From Sphingomonas sp. S-NIH.Pt15_0812 (GTDB taxonomy: Bacteria > Pseudomonadota > Alphaproteobacteria > Sphingomonadales > Sphingomonadaceae), in NCBI RefSeq assembly GCF_003951315.1, contig NZ_QLJH01000009.1:1-64000 (forward strand): 64,000 bases of DNA. The letters run 5' to 3'. Both the position numbers and the translations under genes were made by a program. The first letter of the stretch is position 1; each line of letters starts with the position of its first letter. The notes beneath the pieces are model-generated. The model ran no database searches. It was not told the DNA's origin and saw nothing but the letters and a program-made list of their open reading frames with translations. Positions 62,184-64,000 of this stretch are shown here, piece after piece.

Positions 62184-62423
62184 TCAGGCGGGGGCTCGGA
62201 TAATCTCGATTTGATCTGATCGCCGTGAAAGCGGATCGTCGGACGGCAGGTTGTTCGTCATGCTCCCACCATCATTGAAAAGCGAGGCGCGCTTGGCCGA
62301 GTAAAGGGCAGCCAACCGAAGGCGCGCTGCCCGTGCACATTCGTGAACGGAGGACATAGCCAGCGTTCGCTCCGCGCGTTCGCGCCGCGCGAGATAGGTT
62401 TGTTCGTCCTTGATATCTTGCAT
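62184..62423 (-). CDS. Small hypothetical protein, 79 residues
   Basis: A charged helical protein: MQDIKDEQTYLARRERAERT, LAMSSVHECARAARLRLAAL YSAKRAS. AGGAG and GAGG precede the ATG. Short proteins of this general build (helix with YLARR and HxxLAxxYxxR) are common in sphingomonads, but I know no function. It lies in the same direction as the catalase and malate dehydrogenase genes. Confidence 0.55.
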   Translation of the reverse strand: MQDIKDEQTYLARRERAERTLAMSSVHECARAARLRLAALYSAKRASLFNDGGSMTNNLPSDDPLSRRSDQIEIIRAPA

Positions 62424-62454
62424 GATGCCTCACTCCTGCATGACAAAAACGTCG

Positions 62455-63444
62455 TTATTGCTTGAGCAACAGTGACACCGCATCGCGTTCCTGCACGAGT
62501 TCAGCAACGCTACGTTGGATCATGATGTGCTGGAAATCGTCGAGCCGCAGCCCTGATACGCGCTCGACCGATCCGGGTGAGCAGATCGCTGGCACGCCGC
62601 ACATCAGCCCCTGCGGAATATCGTATTCGCCGGTCGAAGACAGGCCCATCGAAACCCAGCGTCCGTCCGAGCCCAGCAGCCAGTCACGCATATGATCGAG
62701 CGCCGCGTTGGCGGCAGACGCGGCCGAGGATGCGCCGCGCGCCTCGATGATCGCGGTGCCACGCTGCGCCACTTGGGGGATCATCGTATCGGTACACCAT
62801 TCTGGGTCGCCGATAATACGAGGTAATGGCTCCGCGCGAACCATCGCATTCGTCCAGTCAGCATACATGGTCGGCGAATGGTTGCCCCAGACCGCGAGCT
62901 GCTCGATCTCGCCCACGTTGACGTTTGCCTGTGCCGCCAATTGACTGGCAGCGCGATTGTGGTCGAGCCGGATCATCGACGTGATGTTGTCGCGGGCAAA
63001 GCCTGGAGCATGTTCGGCCAGAACCCAGGCGTTGGTGTTAGCCGGGTTGCCGACGACCAGCACCTTCGCCTCACGCTTTGCCGCACGATCCAAAGCATGG
63101 CCTTGCGTGCGGAAAATGGCAGCATTGGCGGCGAGCAGGTCGCGGCGCTCCATACCCTTCGAGCGGGGTCGGGATCCAACCAGGAACGCAGCATCGATGT
63201 CGGCGAATGCGACGTGCGGATCGGCTGTGACGTCGACGCTGTCGAGCAGTGGGAACGCGCAGTCCTCAAGCTCCATCACAACGCCCCAGACCGCCGGGAG
63301 AGCTTGCTCGAGGTCGAGGAGCTGAAGCCGGACGGGTTGATCGGGACCGAGGAGGTCGCCGCGTGCGATCCGAAACAGGAGAGCGTAACAGATTTGACCA
63401 GCGGCGCCGCTAACGGCAATCCGGACGGGAGTCTTGGCTGACAT
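62455..63444 (-). CDS. mdh: Malate dehydrogenase (MDH type 2)
   Basis: A 329-residue NAD-dependent malate dehydrogenase of the cytosolic-like (type 2) group. Nucleotide-binding [18 protein letters not shown], active-site HSPTMYADW with the catalytic His, substrate arginines in [15 protein letters not shown], and [13 protein letters not shown] are present. It differs from the short alphaproteobacterial malate dehydrogenase (about 320 residues, LDH-like) usually found in the core TCA cycle, so this may be an additional copy. AAGGA lies eight bases upstream of the ATG. Confidence 0.92.
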   Translation of the reverse strand: MSAKTPVRIAVSGAAGQICYALLFRIARGDLLGPDQPVRLQLLDLEQALPAVWGVVMELEDCAFPLLDSVDVTADPHVAFADIDAAFLVGSRPRSKGMERRDLLAANAAIFRTQGHALDRAAKREAKVLVVGNPANTNAWVLAEHAPGFARDNITSMIRLDHNRAASQLAAQANVNVGEIEQLAVWGNHSPTMYADWTNAMVRAEPLPRIIGDPEWCTDTMIPQVAQRGTAIIEARGASSAASAANAALDHMRDWLLGSDGRWVSMGLSSTGEYDIPQGLMCGVPAICSPGSVERVSGLRLDDFQHIMIQRSVAELVQERDAVSLLLKQ

Positions 63445-63609
63445 ATTGAAATCCTTGAATGAAGCCTGACAAGGAAGAAGGGGGAAGAGCGGAGATCGTA
63501 TTGCAGCCCGCTCTTCACCGTTAGGGTGTCTCGTCTCGAAAGTAGGCGTGTCAATCTGCGTAGACGATTGTTCGGCCGCCTTGATTGTTGGTCCAGGAAA
63601 CCCCGTCGA
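63445..63609. promoter_or_regulatory. Control region of mdh with a strong hairpin
   Basis: GAAGAGCGG (63484-63492) and CCGCTCTTC (63508-63516) form a perfect 9-bp stem with a 15-base loop. It would lie in the mdh leader on the minus strand or end the DoxX transcript; the lack of a T-run favours neither. Confidence 0.4.
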
Positions 63610-64000
63610 TTATGTCAGCAGCGGCGAACCGGTTGGGCGTACAAGCGCCGCATCGCCGCATTCAGGCGTCAGCCAACCAAGCAGCCGCGGCTGCTTGTGC
63701 GCCAGCCAATAGTCGATGCTGAAGAAGCGTCCGCCGCCATAGAACAGCAGCACCGCCAGCATGATGACATAGGTGACGGTGAATTCGATCCCATTGTTCA
63801 GAATAATTGGATCGCCCAGCTGAGTGATGTAGTTGAACCGACCGGGGAAGTTCTGCGCCAGCCATTCCATGAAACCCTGGAAGCGAAGGGTCGATTCCGC
63901 CGTCTTGCCCGCGATCGCGGCCCATCCATGCGACCAGTGGACCGACAGACCGGCGACCGTCATGGTTACCATCAGCGGGATCGAGATCAACCGCGTGAAA
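63610..64000 (-). CDS. DoxX-family membrane protein, C-terminal part (cut by window edge)
   Basis: The visible 130 codons form the C-terminal part of a DoxX protein: RLISIPLMVTMTVAGLSVHW SHGWAAI, then GIEFTVTYVIMLAVLLFYGG GRFFSIDYWLA. DoxX proteins are small four-helix membrane proteins involved in oxidative or thiol stress and often lie near catalase-like genes. The N-terminal helices lie beyond the window. Confidence 0.85.
   Translation of the reverse strand, partial: FTRLISIPLMVTMTVAGLSVHWSHGWAAIAGKTAESTLRFQGFMEWLAQNFPGRFNYITQLGDPIILNNGIEFTVTYVIMLAVLLFYGGGRFFSIDYWLAHKQPRLLGWLTPECGDAALVRPTGSPLLT

Overview
The window looks like accessory DNA of a high-GC alphaproteobacterium of the sphingomonad type. 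I base this on the MucR/Ros regulator, the HWE-type histidine kinase, NodT-like outer-membrane factors, small Crp-type and winged-helix proteins that I associate with sphingomonads, and the overall codon use; no rRNA or tRNA gene is present to test it. Two RND efflux operons, four mobile-element relics or IS copies, a toxin-antitoxin pair and many small orphan genes suggest a genomic island or a large plasmid/chromid rather than core chromosome. This is an inference.

Layout. 1-6.1 kb: signalling genes (a cut CHASE3 kinase, a GAF protein, a GAF-PAS-PAS-GGDEF-EAL protein) followed by small winged-helix proteins and a Crp protein lacking its sensor domain. 6.1-12.6 kb: MucR, a small Myb/GcrA-like protein, a serine resolvase with palindromes upstream, vapBC, and remnants of an IS481-type and an IS5-type transposase. 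12.6-16.6 kb: LysR, a divergent YeiH-type exporter, then a DUF305 protein overlapping a secreted beta-propeller. 16.9-21.05 kb: GAF-GAF-HWE kinase, a single-domain receiver and a hybrid kinase. 21.07-21.32 kb: one copy of a 249-bp repeat whose other copy lies at 49.97 kb. 21.6-29.1 kb: a five-gene heavy-metal-type RND operon that also carries its own two-component system. 29.2-40.4 kb: a second, divergently organised efflux system (PepSY, outer-membrane factor, adaptor, RND pump, propeller, PAP2 phosphatase, a broken glycosyltransferase, DedA) with a response regulator and kinase on the opposite strand. 40.3-49.9 kb: periplasmic isoaspartyl methyltransferase, a gamma-glutamyltransferase unit with a winged-helix regulator, then small secreted or membrane proteins separated by recurrent short palindromes. 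50.5-52.3 kb: an IS3-family element whose two flanks are fragments of unrelated genes, cyoA on the left and a microbial rhodopsin on the right. 52.5-54.4 kb: a fluoride riboswitch, a ClC-F type channel and DUF190. 54.5-57.6 kb: a second DUF305-propeller pair, here joined to an ECF sigma factor and anti-sigma factor. 57.7-64 kb: MgtC, sulfite-oxidase-like enzyme, a decayed LysR, large catalase, malate dehydrogenase and a cut DoxX protein.

How it fits together. The gene content is dominated by envelope stress and ion or metal handling: two tripartite pumps with dedicated two-component systems, fluoride export under riboswitch control, catalase, sulfite/sulfate-type functions, and the duplicated DUF305-propeller module. 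The most unusual feature is that this module occurs twice with different regulatory partners, once after LysR-YeiH and once with an ECF sigma/anti-sigma pair behind a candidate ECF promoter; both neighbourhoods also contain a sulfur-oxyanion type gene and a LysR gene, functional in one and decayed in the other.
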